This document shows positions 12,601-24,130 of a stretch of DNA of 64,000 nucleotides, piece by piece. Each line of letters begins with the position of its first letter. Within the stretch, counting starts at the first letter, position 1. The position numbers and the translations under genes are program-made. Below the pieces are notes generated by a model. The model saw only the letters and a program-made list of their open reading frames with translations. It made no database searches and was not told where the DNA came from. Source of the DNA: Triops longicaudatus (lineage: Eukaryota; Arthropoda; Branchiopoda; Notostraca; Triopsidae); assembly GCA_022885665.1 (NCBI GenBank), contig JAGQDJ010000629.1, forward strand, positions 124,001-188,000, in the 5' to 3' direction.

Positions 12601-15600
12601 AGCGGTCCATATATCCACGAATATTAGCCATTGTAACAAAAGCTGCCATCGACCAAAATATCGTAACAGATTCCCACTGGAAACAGTTACTTACAAATAC
12701 ACGGGCAAATCGATCTACATGTTATACTTTAGGAATTTGTTTACCAATTTCCTTCATTTATTTATGTCTAGGAAAACTTTAGAATTTAATTGCTAGAGGA
12801 AAGATAACATATAAAAAGCAAGGATTTTAATTATGTATTTAGTGCTCGAAGCGGAGTATGAAATCCTTCCTTGACAGACAAAGTTTTAATGTCTCTCCCT
12901 TGAGCTATGCGTGCTGTACGTTTTGCAAAAAATAATGCATACAATGACTAAAAGGCCATTCAGGCAGCTGAAGTTTTGTGAAGTTTGACCGCTGCTTTGC
13001 GATATAAGTTATACGCATACTTCCACAAAACTAGTTACTGGCGTAACTAGTTTTTCTCAAGTGCGTCTTCAAACTAGACGCTCTTCGTTTGATCTAATCG
13101 GAATATCGGTGTGGTAATAGGCCTAAGCTACCCATCTTAATCGTATTTTTCATGGTTTACTTAATTCTCACTCAATGAATTATTTGAAAGTATTACAGTA
13201 AATTATTCCTATTAACATTGATTTTCTATTCTTTAAAGGAGGAAAACGAACTACCATCACATTGATACTAAATAATAGAGGTGTAAGTTGCTTCCGATAA
13301 AAGCCCTTCATGTATTTACATTGGTTTGTGGGCTATGCTTAATTTAGAGCTAACTTTACTTTCATGATATGGATTACTACCATAGCAACAATCGAGAGCT
13401 CTCCATTATTTTCAGAGAAGTAGCAAAGTCAATCTTAAATAATTTCGTATAAAAATGTCCTTACTACTGGTCTGCATTAGTTACTGCAGATTAGTTTCCT
13501 TACAGTTCCCAAAGATAGTGCATAAGTTAACATTTTCTTGAGATTGTCGCATCCTGCAATACAATATTTCTCAACCAGTCTTGACGACTTATTTCATATA
13601 AATTTCGTACCAAGCGAAGTCATCGTTGATGGAATCAATCGTTAAACAAGGTCTTCCAGCGTGCCTCGATTCATACAAACCCCATGACAAGGGTTCTCCA
13701 CAGGTCAGGGGTACTGAGTACACACAACTCCACAAACTCTTGAAAGAAATACTTGTTTGTACTGCACATCTGCCGCTTGACTCAATACATCATACACAAT
13801 ATGGTAGAAGTCCTACGGCGTCGTGCATAATGCGTTAGCTGCGATTCATAGCAAAAGGCGAGTTTTTACTTAGCTTTGAGTAGCATGCTCACTGTTGCCG
13901 TGCCGACAAGGGTGTGTACAGGCTTCTCATGGCGACGATGCATTAGACCTGAACGCGCGACATGCGAAAGGAACATAATGTTTTTTTTTGCGACGTGGCA
14001 AGCGGAACGAAAGGGTGGAGAATAAGAAAAATCTCTCTCCTTTTTCGAAAAGGAGTAACACAGTTATAATGCATATCCACCGCAGGGCGACTAGTAGTTC
14101 CCTGCCAGCTTCCAGAAGCTGCATGCATGACATACGTCATTTACTCACGGCGTTCCTTCAGGACACCAATTACCATCTCATTAAAAGAAGAAAAGATGGA
14201 CAAAAAGCGAGTTCACGTAATCCGAACTACTGAAAACAACAAAGTAGGTACGAGAAAAAACGAAAGAAAAAAAATGGACTAAATACCAAGTCTTAGATAG
14301 TATATACTTTTTGGCACTTTTAAGAAGATAATTTGCTAGCTAGTTCTGTAGATCCTAGAATACCTTCAAGGGACTTCGGCTTCTTTTGTCAACTGCTACT
14401 GCGAGCAAAGATGTATTCAAAGACATAACGAGTTTTTGCCTCATGGAAAATGCCAACCGAAGGAAGAAAAAACAGAGAAAATCTCAACCAATTTTAATAA
14501 ACCATCAGGGTTTCTTTCCCCGCTAGAAAACGGTCAAAGAGAGTGAGCAAACAAGATACCTTACCTTCTTTTGGAGCCTCTTTTCTGTCCCAAACGAGAA
14601 CAATTAACGCCCTCCTCCCCTTCGCCGCCCTTTGTCCCACCTTAGGCTTTCGACTGTCTTAAAACGATACAACAGCTTAAATTTTCTCCACCAAAGGATC
14701 GAAAAGAATGCAAAGTAGAGCATTATTATTTTCTATTCCGGTTTCGTTTATTACCACGTACAAAATAGGGCTTGTGTTTCTTTCCTTTTGTATTTTTCTA
14801 AAGGGCAAGGGGATGAAATTTGGAGGTTGTAAGTTTTTTTCAGGAGTTTTCCTTCAGTTTTGGTTTCATTTTCTGAACTTTCTGGACAAACTTCACCTCC
14901 CAAGAAGAATAGAAAAGATTGGACTCCTTTTTACCATTTGAAAGAAAACAGACTCAGGTATTTCCACCACATACATAACATGTAGTCTTGGAACATTTGA
15001 AAAAAAAATAAGATAACTCAATATTTCAGATGTGGAAAAAAGTATACCGCAGAAAATTAATTCCCACCTTTAATTCGATACACTTAGGGTCCAAGAGAGA
15101 ACATTCACAAAGTACTTTTTTATGCAAAATATGTCATACCGTACTCTACCTTAATATTTGTCATCGAACTGTTTTTGCCCTTCGTTTTGACATAACATTC
15201 TTTAAAGCTTAACACAATGCACTGAGGTAAAAACTCACAGTAAAATCATAATATAAACAAAACAAGAACTAGGGGGAATGTGCGGTCAGGATTTCTACAT
15301 TTGTCTATTCACTTTGTATCCCCATCCCTCTTTCGACCAAATCCTATCCTTTATAACATGTAAAGATAAAACAGAAAAACGGGAGGAAAATTGAAACAAA
15401 AAATAAAAAGGGGGAGAGAACGAAAAATTCCACCAAATACTGTTTAGGTGGCCAGGCGCTAATTCTTCCATTTGTATAATTATTTCAGATGGGCTCCATA
15501 ATCTTCATTTACGTATGCTGTGACACTAAGAGGCTCCCTGAAATATTTAACAAACAAAAAGACAAGAACGCTGTGGCTAATCAAAAGGGTTGAGCAAAAA

Positions 15601-15661
15601 TGGCAGGGTATCCGAAAAAAGAACTTGCTGCATTTCTTAGCGTTCAAGACAACCAAGGACA

Positions 15662-15928
15662 GGTTTGTAATATGTTGTTGTTGGTCTGTTTAAAGTCGCA
15701 ACTGTGCCATCTAACGGACACATTATTGACTTTTTCTGACCGTTTTGGTTTGTAATATGGGGAAGGAGTGTAGGATTAGTTCTAATATTATATATAGGAA
15801 AAGGATATTACCTTTTTACCAATAATCAGAAATATTAAACGGTCAGAAAAAGTCGATAATGTGCCCGTTAGATGGCACAGTTGCGACTTTAAACAGACCA
15901 CCAACAACAACAACATATGGGGAAGGAG
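15662..15928. mobile_element. Foldback / MITE-like inverted-repeat element
   Basis: The left arm (about 15670-15745) and right arm (about 15837-15918) are near-perfect reverse complements over roughly 75 bp. They differ by a few substitutions and by extra TTG/CAA units at the outer ends. The loop of about 90 bp is AT-rich and has no coding potential. Flanking words are repeated inside the loop: the left-flank text GGTTTGTAATATG and the right-flank text ATATGGGGAAGGAG appear joined at 15747-15768, as if the unoccupied target site lay between the arms. This suggests two insertions of one short element in opposite orientation around a duplicated target, or a foldback transposon. No transposase is present, so it would be non-autonomous. 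Exact ends and target duplication are uncertain. Confidence 0.6.
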
Positions 15929-16526
15929 GTAAAACTAAAATAAAGTGTTTGCAACTCCCAGCAGGGGGCAGGACGTTACGGAAGAAGAGCGAGAAAAAGA
16001 CTTTGCACACCGTACAAATATGTTAAGAGTATTGGCAGGATTTTGCGCTTCCGCGCTGCGTTATCTGCGACACAATTCCCACACAGGACTATTTTCTCCT
16101 GAAAAATGAAATAAGAAATTATTAATATAGGATTTTCTTTCTTGACAAAGGCTGACAATTGATATTCTTAGTTCAGCAGTCAATTTATACTAAATCGAAA
16201 TACGTAAAACACGTTGCCCGATAAACCTGCTAACTAAATAATACGTATTTCACTTGATCCAAATGTTAGTTCTCAGTCAATTACCTAACAACATCCTTGG
16301 CAGGTGATGCAATTTAATACGGTACTCGCTTAAAACACTAGTAGCTTCCAGCAAGTTTGAATCATGAAAGTAGTAATTAAACTACCTCCTACGACGTTTT
16401 TTAAAACCTGTTCCTAAAGGTTACGGCATCTATCAATTAAGCTTGTTCCAAATTAAATTACAAAAAAGCCGAATTATTTTACAGACGATTCCAAAGATAG
16501 GCATAAAAACGCTATATATTGGTAAT

Positions 16527-16549
16527 TTTATTACACATGCATTTTTATT
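16527..16549 (-). terminator. Candidate poly(A) signals of the PDE7 gene
   Basis: Two AATAAA hexamers on the minus strand (16527-16532 and 16544-16549) lie about 360 bp past the PDE7 stop codon, a normal 3' UTR length. In AT-rich DNA this hexamer is common, so the assignment rests only on position. Confidence 0.35.
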
Positions 16550-16902
16550 CGCATTATTTCACTAGCTGTTATTTAATATTTAATAAAATATTGTATCTTG
16601 TATCTACTGCATATGTAATTAAGTGCTGTAGATCTCCGAGAAAGTTCAGGTACAATGATTCTGAAGATTACCGTCAGAACTGATGGCTTCACGTGAAGGA
16701 TAGTACAATGATTTTTTTCTCTCATGGTATATTAATTTTTCCTCAAACATTTTACCCAGTAAATATCAGAGCAATCAACAGAAAAATATTAAGTTATTCA
16801 ATAAAATATCCATCAAAGTACCGCTGCACACGTTCAACAAAAATACAAATACCTAAATTTGATATTTAACTGTGCTGGAATTTAGTTTCAAGTCAATCTA
16901 AA

Positions 16903-19797
16903 TTACATCAGCCTATCGGTAACAAAACTTATTCCAAAGTTATATCGAAGGTCAGACGAAAGACACGAAAAACTCAGGACCCGCGAACTGTTATTACCTG
17001 AGGTTAAAAAACGGACAGGGTCCGCTGGCAGGGATCCTCGCCTTACTGGCCTTCGCGCCAAAAGCTGAGGCGGCAGCAATGCCGCCCACTCGTCTACGCT
17101 GGAGGTAGAGGAATCTTGAGACCCACGTGGCAATCGAAAAGTTGGTCGTCCAATAGGGGGGAAATCGTCTTGTTCTTCGTCATATTTCCACACGCCAACC
17201 GTTGTGGTAGCAGCTCCTACGTTGAATACATCTGCATTCCCAGAGTTTCGCCTCCTAATGTCATCTACCCAGTCCTCCCTTTCCACGCAGCTCGAGTCGT
17301 TCGAATCGATTGAAACCCGTTTCACGGATGCTCGGTACTCTACAGAGTTGTTTGGCAAAGTGACGTTAGAGGGCGAACTGTTGCGTTTTAGTTTCATTTG
17401 TGACGACAAGGTGGCGTAGCTTAATGACGTAGGGGATACGTTGGAACTAACGCCCGAGGGCGTGCAAGTACAAGACAGGGAAGAGGATTGTGGCAAGGGC
17501 GGAAGTTGAGCGTTTGGATGGATTAACGATGTTCTCCTAGCTACGGACGAAAATAGTTCCGGACCACCTGATCGCCGTCTTCGGAGTGAGTGACGTCGCC
17601 GCTCCCGGCGGAAACAGTTGGATGAATTAGTACCGCAGTCTCCGACAGATGGTGTCGGAGGCGAGGTGGTGGTGCTTACGCATTGGCCGTCTTTACCGCT
17701 GTTCTTTTCGCGAAGCACGAGCCAACACGGGACAGGTCCCGGACCTATCCATAAGTCGGATGGCGCAGACCCCCGTCGCGGGCTGGTTTTACTTGAGAAG
17801 CACTCTTCAATGGAGATGGCAGGATTAATGGCCGTTACGGGTTTGGCACTGCTGCGTTTCTCACTACTGTTTAACTGGTTCTTCCTGTCTAACTCGTAGG
17901 GCAATGATCCCCGTCGCATCAACTTGGGTGATACGTGCTCGTGGTCACGGTTAGACGGCAATCGCAATGAACCTACATATGCAAATAAAACAAACAGAAG
18001 CCTTAGATATGCTCGAGTCGTAGACAAGACGCGCTCCGGCGCACGTTCTTTCACTTTAAACCAAGAACACAAGCCATGAAACCCAAACGAGGTAATGTAG
18101 ACAGACCCAGATAATTGAGAACGAAACGAAATTCGTACACTCACGACCCCTTAGCGCTAACCAATTTGAATGAAATAATTACTTATGGACGCATTAGCCG
18201 TTTTCAACGTTCAAAGTTTTTATCCATCAAGTAATCTCACTAACTGCTAAGAATGTTTAAGCTTTGCTTGAATTGAGATTTACATACTTTTACATACTTT
18301 GTAACAAAGTCGGTCAACGATACAAACAAAATAAAAAATAAATGTAAAAAATAGGCATACGTTCTAGTTTATTCGCTATGCAATCGGTACGGACTTGACC
18401 ATTTATTTTTCAACCAAAAAACTCAAAGTAATAAATTAAGCAACCAACTTGAAAAAAGGCCCGAACAAACTTTCTTATCATCTCTTTCCATTTAAGAAAT
18501 TCTGCTTTCATCGCTTGGTGCCAACTTTCTTTCTCTTACCAATTTTTTCGTAACACAGCTTATCAAGCAATTTGTTTTCAAGCTCACAAAAAAGAGAGAA
18601 AAAATGAAGTTACCTTGTCTAGCAAATGGATGGCGTCGATGACAGCGCGTTGATTCAGAACCATGAGGAAATAATTTTGACAGCAAAAGATGGATGGAGC
18701 TAGCGTTGGGCGCCGAGCCACGACGACTTGTTAAAGCCTGTGGAATGCGGGATAAGATAAACATTTACAACTTCTCATAAAACACTGATGCATATTATGA
18801 CAAGCGTCTTGCGAAAAGTAAACTTTTTGCCTTTTCCCTTCCCAGTTTCAACTGCGAATTACTTTTGGTTCGTTTTTTATTTTGTAAAAAAATTTTATTT
18901 ACTGTTAACACTTCTAGGATTTACCGGATGGTGCGGTGAGACATTTTTGCGGATATTTTCCTTATCTTCAGTGTTAACATTGGGCTCTGCATCGACGTCT
19001 TCTTCTTCGACAAGTTTGGCTCTGCGTCCAGCCAGGTTTTGGCACTGGTGAAAGGTCTCGGACCCTGTCGTGGTGGACTTTTCAGCACTTGGCGGACTTC
19101 GCGACGGGTTGGCACTCCCTAAGGACGTATTTTTTTCTTCCGGCCGTTCCTCTACCTGCGTTGGCGCTGCCGTTGCTGTAGTTGGCGTTGACGTGGTTGG
19201 CGAGGCAACCGCAGCCGCCGTTTTTTTGCCCATTAGCGGCGTCATGTAAGTAATGCTGGGATCGGGAAGAATGTCTTCGGCGCTTAACGTGCGAGTTGGC
19301 GACCCTGAAGTACCATTCCATGTCTGCCGAACTGTCAGTTCCGAACCTAAAGGAGGAGCGAAAATGTGGAATTAGTTATCAGTAGCTATATAACGAAAAA
19401 TCCAGATAAAGATTAGAAAATATAAAATAACTTAAAAGTAGAAATTAACTGACAATACATTAGGCAAAGATAGTTGGCAAAAGACAATTGGCTCATCCAT
19501 CAAGTGGACTCTGCTGAAAAAAAAGCAAGGACAGAACTGGACAACGTGTGAGGTTAATGACTGTAATTCGAGGACGTTGTGCTTCAAAGAAATACGACAA
19601 ACAGAAAAAGTGATACTGGTGTAAATAAGGAGTCTTGTTAAGGAGAAGCTAAAGTTACCCAATTCGCTGCGCATATGGACCGTGACGTTGGTTGGCAACC
19701 GTTGCAAAAAGTGGGCCGTGGGAAGGCTTTCACGACGGATGACAGTACGAGCAATGACGTGACCTTGGTCGGGTTCAAACTGGACCGAATGACGGCG
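16903..19797 (-). other. Pde7: PDE7 C-terminal extension with an array of R-R-x-S phosphosite motifs
   Basis: Nine RRxS motifs lie after the catalytic domain: RRHS (19786-19797), RRES (19726-19737), RRGS (18714-18725), RRGS (17905-17916), RRGS (17767-17778), RRHS (17587-17598), RRTS (17527-17538), RRNS (17242-17253) and RRGS (17032-17043). KRNS (17377-17388) and KRVS (17311-17322) are weaker matches. Five continue as R-R-x-S-[LA]-P. RRxS is the classic protein kinase A consensus, and R-x-x-S-x-P fits 14-3-3 mode I once phosphorylated. The rest is Ser/Pro/Arg-rich and looks disordered, with no recognisable domain. Three splice junctions inside it are phase-consistent, which argues that it is truly translated. 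Phosphorylation itself is inferred. Confidence 0.8.
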
Positions 19798-22700
19798 TTG
19801 ACCCTTGTCTGTCCCTGCGGACAAAGTACTGGTTGCAAAGATGGCTAAACCACTAGTACTGTTGGTGTTGTTGGGCTCTAAGTCGGCGCTTTCTAAAGTT
19901 TCCGTCGAAGGTGCCGGGGTTAAGGGAACCGGATTGCGAAGTAAGGAAGACTGGGCCATTTCTTGTTCCAGAATCGAGTCCCATTTGGCTTGGTTGGACC
20001 TTAAGTGAAAGACCATCGTCGTCGAAAGGGTCGTTTTTTGGAAGCGATGCCATTCTTCGAACAACGGGGAAGCAATAAATCGGAAGAACCCTAATGTCAT
20101 TGGTAAAAGCAAAAGAAAAAATATTATATTAATCTGGTGTATTTCTATATTGCTTTAGCTAAACTCAAACGTTCGGCACTTAGGTTAGTTTTATGCAAAC
20201 TCTCGCACACGCCTTGTGTGTAATCGGCATGGAAAGACAACGTGGTAACAAACCTGACTGGATTTTGGACACGCTTGACTGCTCACGATCGCACATGGTA
20301 GTGATGGGCAATCCCAAGTGGCGTTCCAAATCACCTTGTCGATAAAACTCTTCAGAGACTTGTAAACTCCAAGCTTGGCTCACGTCCCATGGCCGACAAG
20401 GATTACAGATATCCGCGCACTTGAGCGCTATCTGGAGCATGAAATGGCGATGTCGGCTGTGCGACAGTTCCAAGTTCCCACAATCCAAATGAGTCTGCTA
20501 AAAAAGATGCATGATTACCAAGTCATAAAACTTTGCCCTTTCATCGCGAAAAAAAGAAATAATTTTACAAAGGGATGTTCATAGGATTTCATGCTGTCCA
20601 GCAATTTCTTGTTGTGATCGTTTGAGTACAAGAACATGAACGATTCGGTTTAGATAATAGCTTACCTTGAGCGCTGACAAGAATTCTTGTTGTCGGGCAA
20701 TGTCAGTAGCCAAGATAAGCGACTGAATCTGCTCTTCCAACACCGCCAAATCTGAAGGTTCGAAACATGATCCTAAACCACTCTGCCGCAAACAACCAAT
20801 GGCCGATCGCCAATGGTGATTCTCCAGGACGGACGCATTCTACCGAAAAGACAAAAATCATAGGAAATTACACACTATTAAATCAAGCGACGCTTACAGC
20901 TTTCCACTTGTTCTTTTTTTATTTTTTATTTTTACCAAGCGAGTTTTATTTTTTTCAAGCTCATAAAATATTATTTATACATTCTTTTAGCCGTAACCAC
21001 TTCTTCCAAGATTTTATTCTCATGTTTCGTTCTTTTAATAAGGTTTAAAAGTCGCGAACAAAGGCACTACAAGGAAACGCAAAAAACTAAGCAAATACAA
21101 CAAAGGTTATTGGATTCTGTAACTATTTCTTCCTCTTTCTAATTCATTTTTATTACACATTGTACCCAAGTACCTTTGAAGGGCATAGTAAAAAGCCGAA
21201 AGCGAAGACAGAAGAAAAAAAAATGTTTTTTTTTTTTTTACTTTGTACAAAGCCGCGAGATGATTGGAAGTGGCGACAAGGAAAGGCTGATTTACACCTG
21301 GGTGATCCAAATCGTGAGCAACAGCCGCAATCAAAGATGCCATGGCTTCCAAAGGACTTAAATAACGACGGATCTGTTCAGGGTTCAATGGCGCAAAAAA
21401 AGTGGACGAAAACGGGGGAAAAAAGAAAGACATTTCCTTTTCAGACTCCTCTGATGCATTAGTCCTTTCTACACAAGCTTTTGTGCGATTTACCTTATCT
21501 TCAAGCAAGAAGCAATGCATGGCTTGCGTTACATCCGTCGCGTGGATAGCATTATGATAAGGATTGTTGCCGTGGTAGCCTTCTTCCACCAAAGCTAATA
21601 AGGAGCAACAGACACATATGCTTGAGATTTTATCTTCCTTACTTGACACCTGATTCAATCTACACCTAATACGCACCTTACGCAAAACCTATACACAGAC
21701 ATATAAGCGCTAAAGCTCTGTTCATTTGGAAACGAGAACAAGTACCAGTGTCCAATTGCAAATGCTACGTACTTTATCCGTAGAACATTACAGCCAACAT
21801 AGCGTAGTTACATTGGACTTTCATAACTTTCATAACATACGCGCAAAGAAATAACGTACACGATTGATTATTTATTTATAACTTCTTTAGGAAATTTTGA
21901 AACTTCAATGAACGCTTGGGCACGAGACTTTTCAAAGGAAATTTTTAGCTCTTGACATACTAGAACAACGGTTCGAGCTTCATATCACAATTTCATATTT
22001 CTTTCCATTTCATTTCGTCAATTAATGCAAATGACATACTGCCACTAAAAATAATTCAAAGCTTTGTATGTTCCCACTCGAGTTTCTATACCATAATACT
22101 TTTAATCTTTATTTCTTAATTCCGGACTTAACTCGACTAGATTTAGATTCCCATCTTTCTTACTCCCATTAAATGTTTATCTAAAATCACTAATGTTACT
22201 TATGAAACAAACCAAGCAAATATTTAGCTATTGGAGCATAACAAACTTACTGAAAAATTTCCAAACTCTGACGGGGTCTAATCGGAAATGCCGCATGAGT
22301 CCATGGCGGTGAAACAAATGAAAGCATAAAACCGGTAAGGATCGTCCTACGTAAAGCCATAAAAGCAGCGGGAGAAAAAACAAGAAATTTTTCATCAAAA
22401 CGGGCTCGCGACACCAAATAACTGACACGTGAACTACCTCCTGTCACGCGATCAAGAACAAAGGCATCGAAAGGCCACTCTCCGACTTGATCAAGCAATA
22501 CCTGAAAGTAAAAAATTCAAGAAAAACAACGAAAATATTACAAGCCATTAGTGACGGAAGAATTTGATGCATTTTTTGTATTGGAAAATGACCTACTTTG
22601 GTAGGTCCATGATATAGATCATCGAGTAAGGCCATATCAGCATGAAGCGCTCGTGTCGGCGGACGCTTTTTCCGCCGCTTGTGAAGCGTGAGGAAACGGC

Positions 22701-24130
22701 CCGTGACAAGCGGGCGTTGGCGTCTCGTGTCTAAGCTTTCCAGGAGGATTTGATCCGATGCCAAAGCTTCTTGTTGTTGCTGTTGCAAGCTGTAGCTGCT
22801 ACTACTGCTACAGGATTCCACGTCTAATTGTCGCAAAGACGGTGATCTTTTCCCTGCTGAATCGTCGTCTTCGGGTTCTCGCATGCTGTAACCCACACTG
22901 CAGCTGCTACTGGCTGACACGGGAAACCTAGCTACTGAAGGTTGGCTGGCCATGCTATCTTCATTACCTACACCCCAAGTACATAAGACAAAGTTATTAC
23001 ACTCATACTTCACGCAATTCAAACAAAATAAATTACAGTAACCAATTAACAATTTCGAAGTTTAGAACAGACCTGTGGAAACGCTCAAGTCCAACTTCTT
23101 TTGCCTGATTAAGCTTTCTGATCAATACTTTGAACATTTATATAAGCACAAGAATATAAAGTTCCTGGTAAACTGATAAGAAATGCTCTCCAATCTAAGT
23201 CGAGACGCCAGTACTATACGAAAATCAATCCTCTGTACATGTTTAGCTGCCTCGACGTCGTGCATAGTTCAAACGCGACCCAGGTTACTGACTCCATGGG
23301 ATTAAAGCGTTACTTGCAACCGCTGATATAAGCTTCCTAATCAAGATCGCGAATACATGTTCTACATGGCGGCAATAACAGAAAATCGAGAGCCTATTAT
23401 TTATAGCTAATCTTAAGGTACAAAAGTTTGACTGAATAGCGAGTAGGATTTGAGAAGATTAAACAAAGGCGAGGCACGCATTAACAGCATCCTGTCTGTT
23501 TATAGCACTTGATAATTTCATGTTAAATAAAGAATGAACTAAGTTAATGATGAATTATAGTCAATGTTCGCTAAAAGATTAGACCGACTGGGAAATAATG
23601 GGAAAATTGCTAGAGGCGTAAATTGAAACTAAAGTACACAGCTTCAATAATATACTGGAGAAATTCTTTCCAGGAAGAAATGATACTTCACAACTGACAA
23701 TACTGCGTAACTTCGCCATTTCATTTTTTCTCCTCGTTTCTTTAACTTGCAACATACCGCTTTGTAAGTAGAGTGTTAGCGAAAGGGAAATGGCTTATTT
23801 TAGTAATTGACAATGCAGGGTTTGCCAACTTTGTTCAAAACAGAGACAGAGTAAAGGAAGTTTAGTCCAAGGTTTCGAAAGGTTAAGTTTGCTTTTCTTG
23901 CCACTTGGTTTGTTTCTAAATTGCCAGGTTGGCCAGCTACAAGCTGGAAAAACAAAGTATTGTAGTAAAACTCCTCTGTCATTAGCTCATAAAGCGATTT
24001 CCTTCTCCTGGGAAGACGATTTTGTTTTACAGCTTTCTTATCACTTACCAATCATTCGGACGACAATGCCATTCCAGGCACCTTTTTCCACTTCCAAGGC
24101 AAAGGGTAGCGCCGAGGGAGATTCCTGGGT
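16903..24130 (-). CDS. Pde7: PDE7-type cAMP-specific 3',5'-cyclic phosphodiesterase with very long C-terminal extension (5' end probably incomplete)
   Basis: Hydrolyses cAMP to 5'-AMP. Exons in transcription order: 24130-24049, 22967-22597, 22501-22438, 22346-22251, 21594-21494, 21373-21242, 20839-20666, 20497-20254, 20090-19659, 19346-18925, 18737-18614, 17972-16903. All introns are GT-AG and every junction phase agrees, giving about 1,103 codons. The class I PDE core is complete: YHNAIHATD (proton donor and metal His), AHDLDHPG (metal His/Asp), LKCADICNPC (metal Asp; PDE7-like) and KIQSGF (substrate Gln and Phe clamp). Alignment with mammalian PDE7, recalled by eye, runs without gaps through most core exons. 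Mammalian PDE7 is roughly 450-500 residues and ends soon after the core; here about 640 further residues follow, rich in Ser, Arg and Pro. No start codon is seen in the first exon; the first Met in the second exon is at 22953 and would give 1,071 residues. Family assignment is firm; the extreme 5' end is not. Confidence 0.92.
19969..22501 (-). other. Pde7: PDE7 catalytic domain, spread over seven exons
   Basis: The domain starts with VLLDQVGEWPFD and ends at KWDSIL. The exon from 21594 carries the HNxxH signature, the exon from 21373 the HDLDHPG metal site, the exon from 20497 the CADICNP aspartate and the invariant Gln of the nucleotide pocket. The Ser of DVSQAW matches the Ser that helps set cAMP preference in PDE7. 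No catalytic residue that I can place is missing, so the enzyme should be active. Confidence 0.9.
24049..24130 (-). CDS. Pde7: Probable upstream coding exon of PDE7
   Basis: A pyrimidine-rich tract ending TTTAG precedes this 82-bp exon, and a consensus donor (ATTG|GTAAGT) follows it. Of the three frames, only the one reading through to VVRMIG ends in phase 1, which is exactly the phase required by the next exon (acceptor at 22968, TGTAG|GT). The word RMIG loosely recalls the RMLGD segment near the N-terminus of mammalian PDE7A. The exon enters in phase 0 without a Met, so at least one more coding exon should lie upstream; I could not find it. It could instead be a chance frame with good splice sites. 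Confidence 0.6.

Larger units (their letters stand above)
1..16526. other. Long stretch without a recognisable gene
   Basis: No open frame here resembles a protein family I know, and none is framed by convincing splice sites in a consistent series. The longest frames are about 100-130 codons, are compositionally like their surroundings and are often open on both strands. The items I can support are the interleaved inverted repeats near 1.05 kb, a GT/G tract at 3.48 kb, a hairpin at 3.6 kb, a possible retroelement tail near 8.5 kb and the foldback element at 15.66-15.93 kb. Enhancers or untranslated exons of neighbouring genes could lie here unseen. Confidence 0.6.

Noticed and set aside
17116..17899. 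Plus-strand frames inside the PDE7 last exon
   Set aside because: Antisense shadows of the Ser/Arg-rich minus-strand coding sequence.
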